The translations under genes and the position numbers were made by a program. Shown in pieces: positions 33,609 through 43,081 of a stretch of 57,500 nucleotides of DNA (position 1 is the stretch's first letter; every line of letters starts with the position of its first letter). Source of the stretch: Bradyrhizobium jicamae (GTDB lineage: Bacteria; Pseudomonadota; Alphaproteobacteria; Rhizobiales; Xanthobacteraceae); the NCBI RefSeq assembly GCF_018130215.1, contig NZ_JAFCKQ010000015.1, forward strand, positions 1-57,500, written 5' to 3'. A model generated the notes under the pieces. The model searched no databases. It saw nothing but the letters and a program-made list of their open reading frames with translations, and had not been told where the DNA came from.

Positions 33609-34547
33609 ATGCAAACGTACATGGATTACGGCTCCGCCAAGTTTCATTTGCTCTACCCCCAAATACGCTCGCAGGTTCACCACTCAAGTCGGGGGCTCGG
33701 CTGGAACTCGATCACCGCCTCATCCCAGCGGACTGAGCCGTTCGAGGAAGCATCGTTTCCGCCAGCCAGGAAGCTGTTCCTTGTCTTGCACCTGACGGAC
33801 CAGACGCGAATCGAACGGCGGCTCGAAAGCCGGTGGACGCAAAAGCAGTTGCCATCCGGCGCGGTTTCCCTCGTGCCTGCGGGGTGCGCCGTGGACGTCC
33901 GCTTGCATCACACCCACGAGTTCGTGGTTGCGTCCCTCTCATCCTCGATACTTGAAGAGGTTGCTGTTGACCTCATCAAACACGACCCCAGCCGACTGGA
34001 GTTTATCCCCGAGTTCGGAGCAATCGACCCCGTCCTGCAGCGGCAGGTCCAATACCTGCACCGGCTGATCGCGAACCGGAGCGAGGGTTTGAAACAATCC
34101 AACACGCTTCACGGCGAGACCATCGCGGCCCTCATTGCTGCGCAGCTGATCCAGGCACATTCGGCAACCGACAAATTGCCGGACAGATCCTCGAGGGAAG
34201 GTTTGCCACGTCGCAACCTGAACAGGGTCGAGGAATACATGCAGACACACATGGGACGAAAGATCCAGCTTCGCGATCTCGCAAGGCTTTGCAATCTGAG
34301 TGTGTCCCAGCTCATCCGGCAGTTTCGCGTAGCGACAGGCGTCACACCACATCAATATCTGATGAGGATTCGAATCGAGCGGGTACGCACCCTGCTCGCC
34401 CGAGGCGGCATTCCGATCAGCGAGATAGCACTCGATTGCGGATTCTGCGGCCAGGAGCACCTGACCACTGCCTTCCGCCGATTTTTCGGTGTTACGCCAC
34501 GCGCGTTCGCCCGCACCGAGCTGTCTATCAATAGAGATCGGGATTAG
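33609..34547 (+). CDS. AraC-family regulator (intact paralogue)
   Basis: A 312-residue AraC-type regulator. I chose the ATG at 33609 (MQTYMDYGSAKFHLLYPQIRS) because it aligns with the start of the paralogue at 31636; a longer frame starts at 33543. The sensor half has GLGWNSITASSQRTEPFEEA and HDPSRLEFIPEFGAIDPVL. The C-terminal HTH pair reads RVEEYMQTHMGRKIQLRDLA and NLSVSQLIRQFRVATGVTPH, then CGFCGQEHLTTAFRRFFGVT. The ligand is unknown. Two paralogues within 3 kb, one of them broken, suggest duplication and decay. Confidence 0.85.
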   Translation: MQTYMDYGSAKFHLLYPQIRSQVHHSSRGLGWNSITASSQRTEPFEEASFPPARKLFLVLHLTDQTRIERRLESRWTQKQLPSGAVSLVPAGCAVDVRLHHTHEFVVASLSSSILEEVAVDLIKHDPSRLEFIPEFGAIDPVLQRQVQYLHRLIANRSEGLKQSNTLHGETIAALIAAQLIQAHSATDKLPDRSSREGLPRRNLNRVEEYMQTHMGRKIQLRDLARLCNLSVSQLIRQFRVATGVTPHQYLMRIRIERVRTLLARGGIPISEIALDCGFCGQEHLTTAFRRFFGVTPRAFARTELSINRDRD

Positions 34548-34604
34548 GCGCCTGAAGGTACCGGATGCCCGGAGGTGACCACGCCGGTGCGGGATCCATC
34601 ATGA

Positions 34605-35507
34605 TCACATGAAGCCCGGATTGCGCGGTAGATACTGGCCCCAGCTGCCGAATTCACGCGACGACATCAGCAACATCGGAAACTTGATGCGCATTCCATG
34701 CTCCATCGCGGTGTTGAGAGCCGTTTCGCTTGCGCCAGGCAGGAATGCCGATATCTGCGGCGAGCCGCTCTCGGCCGCCAGGTGCAGCACTGTCCTCAAG
34801 GCGGGAGCGACGGCGTGGCGCTCCATCACCGCGAGCGGTCCGATATGCCCGCCGGCGTCCACGTAGGCATAGCCGGTCCAACGGTTTCCGTCGTAGAGAT
34901 TGAATCCTTTCGTCGCACCATCGTTGATCAGGTAGCTATGATGCTTTTCGCGCGACACGCCAAGGACCCGCTCGTCCGCTTGCGCGAGGCGACGCTTGGT
35001 CAAGGGTTCTTCCTCCAGGGGAGCGACGCCGTATCGAGAGCCGTGCAGACGACCGACCAATCGTTCTCGCGATGCGCTGACGCTGTAGATCGGAAAGCGG
35101 GGAAACAGTCCGTGGCGGATGTAGAGTCCTTGCGAGACCGTGTTGAAGCTGAAGGTGATGAGCACCCTGTTGGTCGCGCCCGATTTCTCGGCGTGATCGA
35201 GCGTCCGCTTGATCAGCTCGTTGCCGATGTTCCGCCCCTGGTGGTCGGGCGACACGAACAGCTGCGCCAGAAACCACATGTCGCCGCAGACCCAGCTCCA
35301 GGCGAAGCCGAGGATCCGCTCGCCTTCCTCCGCGACCCAGAGACCGTCCGCATCGTCCTCCAAGGAAAACAACTGGAATTTGGCAGGCGAGCGGACAGCC
35401 ATGGGCCCGAAGCCGTGCCGCCCCGTGAGATCGTTGATGCTGGAAACCACGAGGGCATCGGCGCATTCCAGATCCTGCGCACGTGCCGGCCGGCAAACCA
35501 CAGACAT
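34605..35507 (-). CDS. GNAT-family acetyltransferase, two-domain
   Basis: A 300-residue protein starting MSVVCRPARAQDLECADALV, with CGGAG 7 nt before the ATG. The N-terminal GNAT domain has LWVAEEGERILGFAWSWV, the acetyl-CoA loop LFVSPDHQGRNIGNELIKRTL, and RVLITFSFNTVSQGLYIRHGL. The C-terminal 140 residues (GYAYVDAGGHIGPLAVMER, SPQISAFLPGASETALNTAMEHG) form a second GNAT-like or SCP2-like lobe. It follows the monooxygenase-like gene by 31 bp on the same strand and is probably cotranscribed with it. Substrate unknown. Confidence 0.8.
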   Translation of the reverse strand: MSVVCRPARAQDLECADALVVSSINDLTGRHGFGPMAVRSPAKFQLFSLEDDADGLWVAEEGERILGFAWSWVCGDMWFLAQLFVSPDHQGRNIGNELIKRTLDHAEKSGATNRVLITFSFNTVSQGLYIRHGLFPRFPIYSVSASRERLVGRLHGSRYGVAPLEEEPLTKRRLAQADERVLGVSREKHHSYLINDGATKGFNLYDGNRWTGYAYVDAGGHIGPLAVMERHAVAPALRTVLHLAAESGSPQISAFLPGASETALNTAMEHGMRIKFPMLLMSSREFGSWGQYLPRNPGFM

Positions 35508-35538
35508 CGGGCTACTCCGTCGGACAGTTGCGTAACGT

Positions 35539-36714
35539 TCAAAACCTCGCCGTGCCGGCATCGAGTCCAAGGACCAGTCGCCCGGCAATGACGTAATTGT
35601 TCGGGCTCATCGCGACGTGCTTCGCTGCGGCGTGCGCATCGCGGGCCGCACGTTCCAGGCCACAGGTCTCGAAGATGGCGGCCGCACCCGCGCTGGCGGC
35701 CAGCATGTCGGTGATGGACATCGCGGTCTCGGCCGCATTGGCGTTGGCGATCCGGATGGTCGCGCGGGCCTCCACAAGCCGTTCGCCGCCGGTCTCGTTC
35801 ACGGCCATCAGGTCCCTCATGGCATCGCTCAGGAAGGCGCGGGCAGCGCGAAGCATCGCTCTCGTCCGCCCGACCGTCGCCTGAACGGTTTCACGATCGC
35901 GCAGCAACGCCCGGGTGCCCGGGCGGCTTTTCCGGGAGGCGAGCTCCGCGAACGAGCAGATCGCGCCGGATGCGATGCCGAGCGGCACCCCGCAGATGCT
36001 CCACGCGAACACCGACGATGGCGGCATGCGATAGAGCAATCCGGGCTGAGTCGGCTGCAGCCCGAGAAACGGATGGGCGTGAGCAGCCGGAACGAAGATA
36101 TCCAGCGCCTCGAAATCGCAACTTCCAGTGCCGCGCAGTCCGGACACATGCCAGTTGTCGAGGATGGTCACGTCTGCCCGGCCGAGGTAGCAGCAGAGCA
36201 GAGGCGAATCCGGATCCTCGGGCCTGACGCTGGCCAGTACCATGAAGCGCGTCGCGTGATGCGCGCCGCTGCCGAACGGCCAGCGCCCTGAAAGACGATA
36301 GCCGCCCGCGACGGGGATCGCCGTGCCGACCGCGCCTGTCGAGCTCGCGATGAAGGCGCGCGGATCGGAAAACCACTCACCTGCGACGGCCTTGTCGACG
36401 TAGCCGCCGATCCGGCTCATGCCACCGCCGTTGCCGACGAGCCAGCCGACCGAGCCGTCGAGCGCAGAGGCGGCCTCGACGACGCGCATGAATTCGAAGG
36501 GAGACAGTTCGGGCCCGCCGAGCGCTTCGGGTAGCCACAGTCGAAACAGGCCCGCATCAGCCAGTGCCCCGAAAGCCGCATCGGGCAATCGCCGGCCGCC
36601 GTCGAAGTCGTTGCGCTGCCCGGCGATCAGCGGGGCTAGCGCCCGGACGGCCTCTAGCTGGCGGCAAACCCGGTCGGAGGCACCGGTAATCACGTCCGGA
36701 TCGGGACGAGTCAT
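35539..36714 (-). CDS. Acyl-CoA-dehydrogenase-fold flavoprotein
   Basis: A 391-residue protein starting MTRPDPDVITGASDRV, with the acyl-CoA dehydrogenase fold. The N-terminal helical part reads LPDAAFGALADAGLFRLWLPEALGG, the beta domain SGRWPFGSGAHHATRFMV and NWHVSGLRGTGSCDFEAL, and the C-terminal bundle ends with AAKHVAMSPNNYVIAG. The GTGSCDF wording and lack of the usual catalytic Glu place it with FMN-dependent group D monooxygenases (DszC, HpaB-like hydroxylases), which need a separate flavin reductase. None is adjacent. The substrate is open. It is first in a leftward pair with a GNAT gene. Confidence 0.8.
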   Translation of the reverse strand: MTRPDPDVITGASDRVCRQLEAVRALAPLIAGQRNDFDGGRRLPDAAFGALADAGLFRLWLPEALGGPELSPFEFMRVVEAASALDGSVGWLVGNGGGMSRIGGYVDKAVAGEWFSDPRAFIASSTGAVGTAIPVAGGYRLSGRWPFGSGAHHATRFMVLASVRPEDPDSPLLCCYLGRADVTILDNWHVSGLRGTGSCDFEALDIFVPAAHAHPFLGLQPTQPGLLYRMPPSSVFAWSICGVPLGIASGAICSFAELASRKSRPGTRALLRDRETVQATVGRTRAMLRAARAFLSDAMRDLMAVNETGGERLVEARATIRIANANAAETAMSITDMLAASAGAAAIFETCGLERAARDAHAAAKHVAMSPNNYVIAGRLVLGLDAGTARF

Positions 36715-36857
36715 CAGATCGTCCGCCTCGACCGCATGGCATGGATTACGCATCGGACAGGCCTCGAAGTTTTCAGCGTCGTCGCAGCATGATCGCCCGT
36801 TTCCCGGAGGTCCTGAATCCGTTCCGAAAAAGTTGCAAAAAATGTAGTCTCCGGACC

Positions 36858-38417
36858 ATGACGATCCACGAATTCGGTCCCTACCGCCTCGACGCAGAGG
36901 CCGAGATGCTGTTTCGGGGGTCCGAGCCCGTCACGCTCGGACGGCGCGCAGTGACGCTGCTTCGGCTGCTTGTCGAGCGGGCCGGAGCGCCGGTTTCCAA
37001 GGATGCGTTGATGCAGGCCGCGTGGCCGGGGCTCGCGATCGAGGAGAGCAACCTGACGGTGCAGATCGCCGCGCTGCGGCGGATCTTTGCCGACGTCGAC
37101 GGAGGAGCGACCTGGATCGAGACGCTGCCGCGCCGTGGTTACCGTTATGTCGGGCCGACGGTCGCCGCCGCCGGAGCCGGCCGGCTCACGACGGCGGGTC
37201 CTGCAGTGTCCGACAGGCCGTCGCTCGCGGTGCTTCCGTTTTCGAATCTGAGCGGCGATCCCGGGCAGGATTATTTCTCCGACGGGATCACGGGAGATAT
37301 CATCGCCGAACTGTCGCGGTTCAGGTCGCTGTTCGTCGTCGCCCGTCACTCGAGCTTCGCCTACAGAGGTAAAGTGGCCGAGATCAAGCGGGTCGGCCGC
37401 GAGCTCGGAGTCCGGTATGTGGCCGAAGGGAGTGTACGCAAGGTCGGCAGCCGGGTACGAGTGACAGTCCAGCTCCTCGATGCCGGCAGTGGCTACAGTC
37501 TCTGGACCGAGCGCTATGACTGCGACCTCGAAGACATCTTTCCCCTGCAGGACGAGATCGTCCGCGCGATCGTCGCTGCCCTGCCAGGCCGGCTGGAGGA
37601 CGCCGGCCGCGAGATCGCCCGACGCAAGCCGACCTCAAGCGTTACCGCCTATGATCTGGTTCTGCTCGGAAACGAGCGATGGCGTCAGTTGACCGTGAAG
37701 AACATGGCGCAGGCCAGGGACTATTTTCGACGCGCCGTCGCGCTTGACCCGCAATATGCCCGCGCCCACGTCAACACAGCCTGGACCATCGTCTGCGACG
37801 TGTTTCTCGAGTCGCCCGCCGCCGCGACATTGGACGAGGCGCTTCGCGAGATTGAAACCGCACTCGATATCGACGACGGCGATGCCTGGTCGCATGGCGT
37901 CTTCGCCCAGCTGTTGTTCCTGCGTAACGAGGACGCCAAGGCCGAAATCCATTTCGGACGGGCTCTCGCGCTCAATCCAAACGACGCCGATGTCGCCGCC
38001 GTTTTCGCCAATATCCTGGTCTACTGGGGACGATGGCGCGAGGCGCTCACATGGATCGGGGCGGCCAAGCGGCTCAATCCCTTTCCGCCCAACCTGTACC
38101 ACTGGTATCACGCGCTCGCGCTCTATTCGGGGCACGAGTACGAGCGGGCGGTCAAAGCTTTGATGGAGGCGCGATCCTTCGACAGATGGTCGCACGGACT
38201 CCTTGCGGCCTGCTATGCGCAGATGGGCCGGTTCGACGAGGCGCGGTCCGAAGCGGAGGCATTTGTGAGAGAACGCTCTCGCGAACTGAACGAGAATGGC
38301 GAGGCCGTGCCCGCGAACACGCTTGATCTCGTTCAGTCGAGAGCCGGTCGGTACAGGGATCCCGCCGATCGCGAACACTTGCTCGACGGGTTACGCAGAG
38401 CGGGTCTCACCGGCTGA
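36858..38417 (+). CDS. CadC-like winged-helix regulator with TPR
   Basis: A 519-residue soluble protein. Residues about 1-100 are an OmpR/PhoB-type winged helix (GPYRLDAEAEMLFRG, LGRRAVTLLRLLVERAGAPVSKDALMQ, TLPRRGYRYVGP). Next comes a TolB/FlgO-like amino-terminal domain, SLAVLPFSNLSGDPGQDYFSDG and GVRYVAEGSVRKVGSRVRV. The rest has tetratricopeptide-like repeats (AVALDPQYARAHVNTAW, ALALNPNDADVAAVF, ERAVKALMEARSFD). A transmembrane segment is lacking. The ATG at 36858 is the natural start; a frame from 36741 is unconserved. It is divergent from the monooxygenase-like gene by 143 bp and is its probable regulator. Confidence 0.85.
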   Translation: MTIHEFGPYRLDAEAEMLFRGSEPVTLGRRAVTLLRLLVERAGAPVSKDALMQAAWPGLAIEESNLTVQIAALRRIFADVDGGATWIETLPRRGYRYVGPTVAAAGAGRLTTAGPAVSDRPSLAVLPFSNLSGDPGQDYFSDGITGDIIAELSRFRSLFVVARHSSFAYRGKVAEIKRVGRELGVRYVAEGSVRKVGSRVRVTVQLLDAGSGYSLWTERYDCDLEDIFPLQDEIVRAIVAALPGRLEDAGREIARRKPTSSVTAYDLVLLGNERWRQLTVKNMAQARDYFRRAVALDPQYARAHVNTAWTIVCDVFLESPAAATLDEALREIETALDIDDGDAWSHGVFAQLLFLRNEDAKAEIHFGRALALNPNDADVAAVFANILVYWGRWREALTWIGAAKRLNPFPPNLYHWYHALALYSGHEYERAVKALMEARSFDRWSHGLLAACYAQMGRFDEARSEAEAFVRERSRELNENGEAVPANTLDLVQSRAGRYRDPADREHLLDGLRRAGLTG

Positions 38418-38543
38418 TGCAGCACGCTGCCGTTCTCTATCGACCCACAAGCAGCAGCCTGCACGCCGAAACCAACTGGTTGCGGGGGATTCCAACCTGC
38501 GATTCAAGTCGTTGATATCGTTAGGACGATTCCGACGCCAAAA

Positions 38544-38582
38544 CAAAACCCCGGCAATCGAGCGAGATTGCCGGGGTTTTGT
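38544..38582. terminator. Bidirectional terminator after tRNA-Met
   Basis: Stem CCCCGGCAATC (38549-38559) with GATTGCCGGGG (38566-38576), flanked by AAAACAAAA and TTTT. On the minus strand it ends the tRNA transcript; on the plus strand it may end the CadC-like gene. Confidence 0.9.
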
Positions 38583-38588
38583 CGAACT

Positions 38589-38665
<77 letters not shown>

Positions 38666-38979
38666 TTAAACCGTTGCATGCCTTGCAGAAAGAGAGCCCG
38701 AGGCGGTCGGCCAACGCGTCTAACGGCGCCGATCGATCCGTCCGGAGGCTTCCTGAGAAGGCGACCCGGGCCGAGGCCATCGGGTGCCGGGCGTATGTAT
38801 CAACGTGAGCCCGGTTTGGAAAGCCCCGAGAGCGGGTTTTTGAGGTTTTTGTGACGTCAAAATCGGCGGTTTGGCGACCGGAATCGGCAGGCGGAACCGG
38901 CCCTTGCCAGAAACCGCATAAAAGCGGAGCTTGCGGCCAATAAAATCCGTCAAGGAAACGTCATCCGAGGGGAAACGCC

Positions 38980-40413
38980 ATGGACCGGTCATTGAAGAGT
39001 CCCGGGCTGCATGTGCTTGAAGAGACCTTTCAGCGCCAGATCGAGCTGTCACGGAGCCAGGCCGCGCCGACCTTGCAGGCCCGGCTGGACCGGCTCCGCC
39101 GCCTGCGCGCCGCTGTCACCGAGAACGAGGCGCGGTTCGAGGCGGCGATCTCCGCGGATTTCGGCCACCGCTCCACCGTCGAGACCGTGATCGCCGAGAC
39201 CATGCTGGTGCTCACCGAGATCAAGCACGCCGCCAAGCATCTCAAGCACTGGATGACGTCCCGGAGGATCGCGACCACGGTGCAATTTGCCCCGGCAAGG
39301 AACCGGCTGATCCCGCAACCGCTCGGCGTGGTCGGCATCATCGCGCCGTGGAATTATCCGTTGCAGCTCACGCTGGCCCCCGCGGTTGCGGCGATCGCGG
39401 CCGGCAACCGCGCCATCATCAAGCCGAGCGAATCGGTGCCACGCTTCGCCGAATTGCTGGCCGAGGTGATCGAGCGGAAGTTCGACGCCACCGAACTCGC
39501 GGTGACCGATATCGATGACGACATCGCCAGAGCCTTCGCCGCGCTGCCGTTCGATCATCTGATCTTCACCGGCTCGACCCGCGTCGGCCGCCTCGTCGCG
39601 GAAGCCGCCGGGCGCAATCTGACGCCGGTGACGCTCGAGCTCGGCGGAAAGTCGCCCGCGATCATCGACCGCTCGGCCGACATCGACGAGGCGGCGCAGC
39701 GCATCGCCTATGGCAAGCTGCTCAATGCCGGCCAGACCTGCATCGCGCCCGATTATGCGCTGGTGCCGGAGGCCGCGGTGCAACCATTCGCGATGCGGCT
39801 CAACGGCCACATCCAGCACATGTTCGGCACCGATCCCGCCAATCCCGACTACACCTCGATCGTGTCGGACGCGCACTATGCGCGGCTCGAAGCGCTCGTC
39901 GCCGACGCCGCTGCGAAAGGTGCCAAAATCCTGCAGCCGGCCGCGCCGAACGATCCCGACTGGAAGGACAAGCGCAAGTTTCCGCCGACCGTGATCGTCG
40001 ATGCGACGCAGGAGATGGCGGTGATGCAGGAGGAGATCTTCGGGCCGCTGCTTCCGGTGCTGGGTTATCGCGATGCGGCCGATCCGATCAACTTCATCAA
40101 CAGGCGCGACCGGCCGCTGGCGCTGTACTGGTTCGGCACCGACAACGCGGCGCGCGACGAGGTGCTGGCACGCACGGTGTCCGGCGGCGTCACCGTCAAC
40201 GACTGCCTGTTCCACTTCGCGCAGGCCAATCAGCCGATGGGCGGCGTCGGCGCCTCGGGCACCGGCGCCTATCACGGCGAATGGGGCTTCAAGACGCTGA
40301 CCAAGCTGAAGCCGGTGTTCTATCGCTCGCGCTTCAACCGGCTGGCCGATCTCTATCCGCCCTATGGTGCGAAGATCGCGCGGCTGGAAGGGTTGATGAG
40401 GTTTTTGTCGTAA
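38980..40413 (+). CDS. Coniferyl aldehyde dehydrogenase-like enzyme
   Basis: A 477-residue aldehyde dehydrogenase closest in style to coniferyl aldehyde dehydrogenase (CalB). It oxidises aromatic or aliphatic aldehydes to acids with NAD(P)+. It has PWNYPLQLTLAPAVAAIAAG near residue 124, the glycine motif FTGSTRVGRLV, Glu in TLELGGKSPAII, and catalytic Cys in LNAGQTCIAPDY. The C-terminal NQPMGGVGASGTGAYHGEWG is typical. It begins a rightward catabolic-looking run of genes. The gap before it (38666-38979) shows no gene. Confidence 0.88.
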   Translation: MDRSLKSPGLHVLEETFQRQIELSRSQAAPTLQARLDRLRRLRAAVTENEARFEAAISADFGHRSTVETVIAETMLVLTEIKHAAKHLKHWMTSRRIATTVQFAPARNRLIPQPLGVVGIIAPWNYPLQLTLAPAVAAIAAGNRAIIKPSESVPRFAELLAEVIERKFDATELAVTDIDDDIARAFAALPFDHLIFTGSTRVGRLVAEAAGRNLTPVTLELGGKSPAIIDRSADIDEAAQRIAYGKLLNAGQTCIAPDYALVPEAAVQPFAMRLNGHIQHMFGTDPANPDYTSIVSDAHYARLEALVADAAAKGAKILQPAAPNDPDWKDKRKFPPTVIVDATQEMAVMQEEIFGPLLPVLGYRDAADPINFINRRDRPLALYWFGTDNAARDEVLARTVSGGVTVNDCLFHFAQANQPMGGVGASGTGAYHGEWGFKTLTKLKPVFYRSRFNRLADLYPPYGAKIARLEGLMRFLS

Positions 40414-40473
40414 GGGACTCTAACCGTCGTTGCGGGCCAACGGGTCGCGGGAACGCGCCCGATGACAGGCTCC

Positions 40474-40545
40474 GCGAAGCAATCCATGGCGCCGCGTAAC
40501 GGATGAATGGATTGCTTCGTCGATGCGCTCCTCGCAATGACGAAC
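40474..40545. repeat. Palindromic repeat (GAAGCAATCCAT family)
   Basis: Perfect 13-bp arms CGAAGCAATCCAT (40474-40486) and ATGGATTGCTTCG (40507-40519), then CTCCTCGCAATGACG. Related to 46493-46563. Its right arm contains the ATG that would falsely extend the next gene upstream. Confidence 0.8.
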
Positions 40546-40566
40546 AACAACACTGGGGGGACATAC

Positions 40567-42171
40567 ATGACGGATACATTCGATTTCGTGGTGGTTGGCG
40601 CGGGCTCCGGCGGCTGCGCGGTGGCAGGACGGCTGTCGGAGGATACGAGCACGTCCGTGGCGCTGCTCGATGCCGGCGGCAGGAACGACAATTGGGTGGT
40701 GACCACACCCGGTGCCATCATCCTCATGATCTCCAGCAAGCTCAACAACTGGGCGTTCGATACGGTGCCGCAGAAGGGCCTGAACGGCCGCATCGGCTAC
40801 CAGCCGCGCGGCAAGGGACTCGGTGGCTCAAGTGCCATCAATGCCATGGTCTATATCCGCGGCCACCGCGCTGATTACGATCACTGGGCTTCGCTCGGCA
40901 ACACCGGCTGGAGCTACGCTGACGTCCTGCCCTATTTCAAGCGTTCGGAGAACAACACCGAGCTCGATGGCGAGTATCACGGCAAAGGCGGGCCGCTCAA
41001 TGTTTCGGGCCTGCAGTCCGACAATCCGGTCAAGGAGATGTTCCTGCAGGGCGCGCGCGAGGCGCAATTCCGCATCCGTGACGATTTCAACGGTGCCGAG
41101 CAGGAGGGGCTCGGCATCTACCAGGTGACCCAGAAAAATGGCGAGCGCTGGAGCGCGGCTCGCGGCTACATCCATCCCCACATGGGCCGCCGGCCCAACC
41201 TGCGCGTAGAGACGGAGGCGCAGGCGACCCGGATCATCTTCGAGGGCAACCGCGCCGTCGGCGTCGAATACGTGCAGGGCAAGGAGAAGAAGGTATTGCG
41301 CGCGCGGCGCGAGGTGATCCTCGCCGCCGGCGCATTCCAGTCGCCGCAGCTGCTGATGCTGTCGGGCGTCGGTGATGCCGGCGCGCTCGGCAGGCACGGC
41401 ATTGCCAGCGTGCATCATCTGCCGGGCGTAGGGCAGAACCTGCAGGATCATCCTGATTTCGTGTTCGGCTTCGCGTCCGATGAACCTTACTTCTCGGGGC
41501 TGTCATGGAGCGGCATCGGGCGGATCATAAAGGGCATCGGGCAATACCGGCGCGAGCGGCGCGGCCCGATGACCTCGAACGTCGCGGAATGCGGCGGATT
41601 CCTGAAGACGCGGCCTGACCTCGACCTGCCCGACATCCAGCTGCATTTCTGCATGGCGATGGTGGAGGATCACGGCCGCAAGCCGCGTTGGGGCACCGGC
41701 TTCTCCTGCCATGTCTGCCTGCTGCGTCCGGCAAGCCGTGGCAGCGTCTGGCTGAACAGCGCCGATCCCCTGGCAGCACCTGCGATTGATCCGAACTTCT
41801 TCGGCGAGGACAGCGATGTCGAGGCCATGGTGGCCGGCTTCAGGATGACGAAGCGGCTGCTCGACACGCCGGCACTGCGCGCGCTGCAGAAGCGGGATAT
41901 GTTCACATCAGAAGTCAGCACCGACGACGACATCCGGAACATCCTGCGGGCGCGCTCCGACACCGTCTATCACCCGGTCGGCACCTGCAAGATGGGCGTC
42001 GACGATCCGCTCGCCGTAGTCGACCCGCAGTTGCGCGTTCACGGCCTCGAGGCCTTGCGCGTGGTCGATGCCTCAATCATGCCGACCTTGATCGGCGGCA
42101 ACACCAATGCGCCGACCATCATGATCGGCGAGAAGGCCGCGGATATGATCAAGGCCGGGATGCGGGGCTGA
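40567..42171 (+). CDS. GMC-family FAD oxidoreductase
   Basis: A 534-residue glucose-methanol-choline oxidoreductase, cytoplasmic by sequence. It has the FAD motif FVVVGAGSGGCAVAGRL, the GKGLGGSSAINAMVYIRGH signature near residue 85, and AAGAFQSPQLLMLSGVG. The catalytic His lies in YHPVGTCKMG, with an Asn in GNTNAPTIMIGEKAADMI. The start at 40567 has an extremely strong ribosome site (GGGGGG); an ATG at 40507 lies inside a repeat and is not used. It likely oxidises an alcohol to an aldehyde, which would feed the aldehyde dehydrogenase just upstream. Confidence 0.92.
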   Translation: MTDTFDFVVVGAGSGGCAVAGRLSEDTSTSVALLDAGGRNDNWVVTTPGAIILMISSKLNNWAFDTVPQKGLNGRIGYQPRGKGLGGSSAINAMVYIRGHRADYDHWASLGNTGWSYADVLPYFKRSENNTELDGEYHGKGGPLNVSGLQSDNPVKEMFLQGAREAQFRIRDDFNGAEQEGLGIYQVTQKNGERWSAARGYIHPHMGRRPNLRVETEAQATRIIFEGNRAVGVEYVQGKEKKVLRARREVILAAGAFQSPQLLMLSGVGDAGALGRHGIASVHHLPGVGQNLQDHPDFVFGFASDEPYFSGLSWSGIGRIIKGIGQYRRERRGPMTSNVAECGGFLKTRPDLDLPDIQLHFCMAMVEDHGRKPRWGTGFSCHVCLLRPASRGSVWLNSADPLAAPAIDPNFFGEDSDVEAMVAGFRMTKRLLDTPALRALQKRDMFTSEVSTDDDIRNILRARSDTVYHPVGTCKMGVDDPLAVVDPQLRVHGLEALRVVDASIMPTLIGGNTNAPTIMIGEKAADMIKAGMRG

Positions 42172-42298
42172 GTCCTTCCTTCCGTGTTGCCGGGCATGCA
42201 CATATGCATTGCACGTCCCCTATCGGCGACGTGGAGCTTGGCTAGAATGACGCTATCAAACCTCACTGGACTTTACCGACAATACAGGGAGCGAAACA

Positions 42299-43081
42299 GT
42301 GGATCTCGGAATCAAGGGCCGCCGTGCCATCGTCTGCGCATCGAGCAAGGGACTGGGCCGCGCCTGCGCGATCGCGCTCGCCAATGAAGGCGTCCATGTC
42401 ACGCTGACGGCGCGCGGCGCCGAGGCGCTGAAGCAGACCGCGGAGGAGATCCGGAAAGCCCACCCGACCGTCACCGTCACCGAGATCGTCGGCGACATCA
42501 CGACGCCGGCGGGCCGCGAGGCGGTGCTGAAGGCCTGCCCAAATCCGGACATCCTGGTCAACAATGCCGGCGGCCCGCCGCCCGGCGATTTCCGCAACTG
42601 GACCCGCGACGACTGGATCAAGGCGATCGACGCCAACATGCTGACCCCGATCGAGCTGATCAAGGCAACCGTCGACGGCATGATGGCGCGTAAATTCGGC
42701 CGCATCGTCAACATCACTTCGGCAGCCGTGAAGGCGCCGATCGAGATCCTTGGCCTCTCCAACGGCGCGCGCGCCGGCCTCACCGGTTTCGTCGCCGGCC
42801 TGTCGCGCAAGACCGTGGTCAACAACGTCACCATCAACGGCTTGTTGCCCGGACCGTTCACAACCGATCGCCTGCGCGGCACGGCCAAGGCGGAGGCCGA
42901 GAAGCGCGGCATCACCCCGGACGAGTTGCTGGCCGAGCGCGCCAAGCTGAACCCCGCAGGCCGCTTCGGCCACCCCGACGAGTTCGGCTACGCCTGCGCG
43001 TTCCTGTGCGGCGACAAGGCCGGCTTCATCACCGGGCAGAACATCCTGCTCGACGGCGGCGCATTTCCAGGCACGTTGTGA
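42299..43081 (+). CDS. SDR-family protein lacking catalytic Tyr/Lys
   Basis: A 260-residue Rossmann-fold short-chain dehydrogenase-like protein, starting with GTG after AGGGAG. The nucleotide loop ASSKGLGRA and NNAGG are present, as is Ser141. The expected Tyr and Lys four residues apart are Ser154 and Arg158, in LGLSNGARAGL. Classical hydride-transfer chemistry is therefore doubtful, although a recognised SDR subgroup in rhizobia has this same variant. GTGA overlap with the next gene implies coupled expression. Confidence 0.85.
   Translation: MDLGIKGRRAIVCASSKGLGRACAIALANEGVHVTLTARGAEALKQTAEEIRKAHPTVTVTEIVGDITTPAGREAVLKACPNPDILVNNAGGPPPGDFRNWTRDDWIKAIDANMLTPIELIKATVDGMMARKFGRIVNITSAAVKAPIEILGLSNGARAGLTGFVAGLSRKTVVNNVTINGLLPGPFTTDRLRGTAKAEAEKRGITPDELLAERAKLNPAGRFGHPDEFGYACAFLCGDKAGFITGQNILLDGGAFPGTL

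Noticed and set aside
43006..43077. Extended N-terminus for the quinone oxidoreductase
   Set aside because: It lies inside the SDR gene in another frame and reads as Arg/His-rich noise; the GTG at 43078 gives the correct family start.
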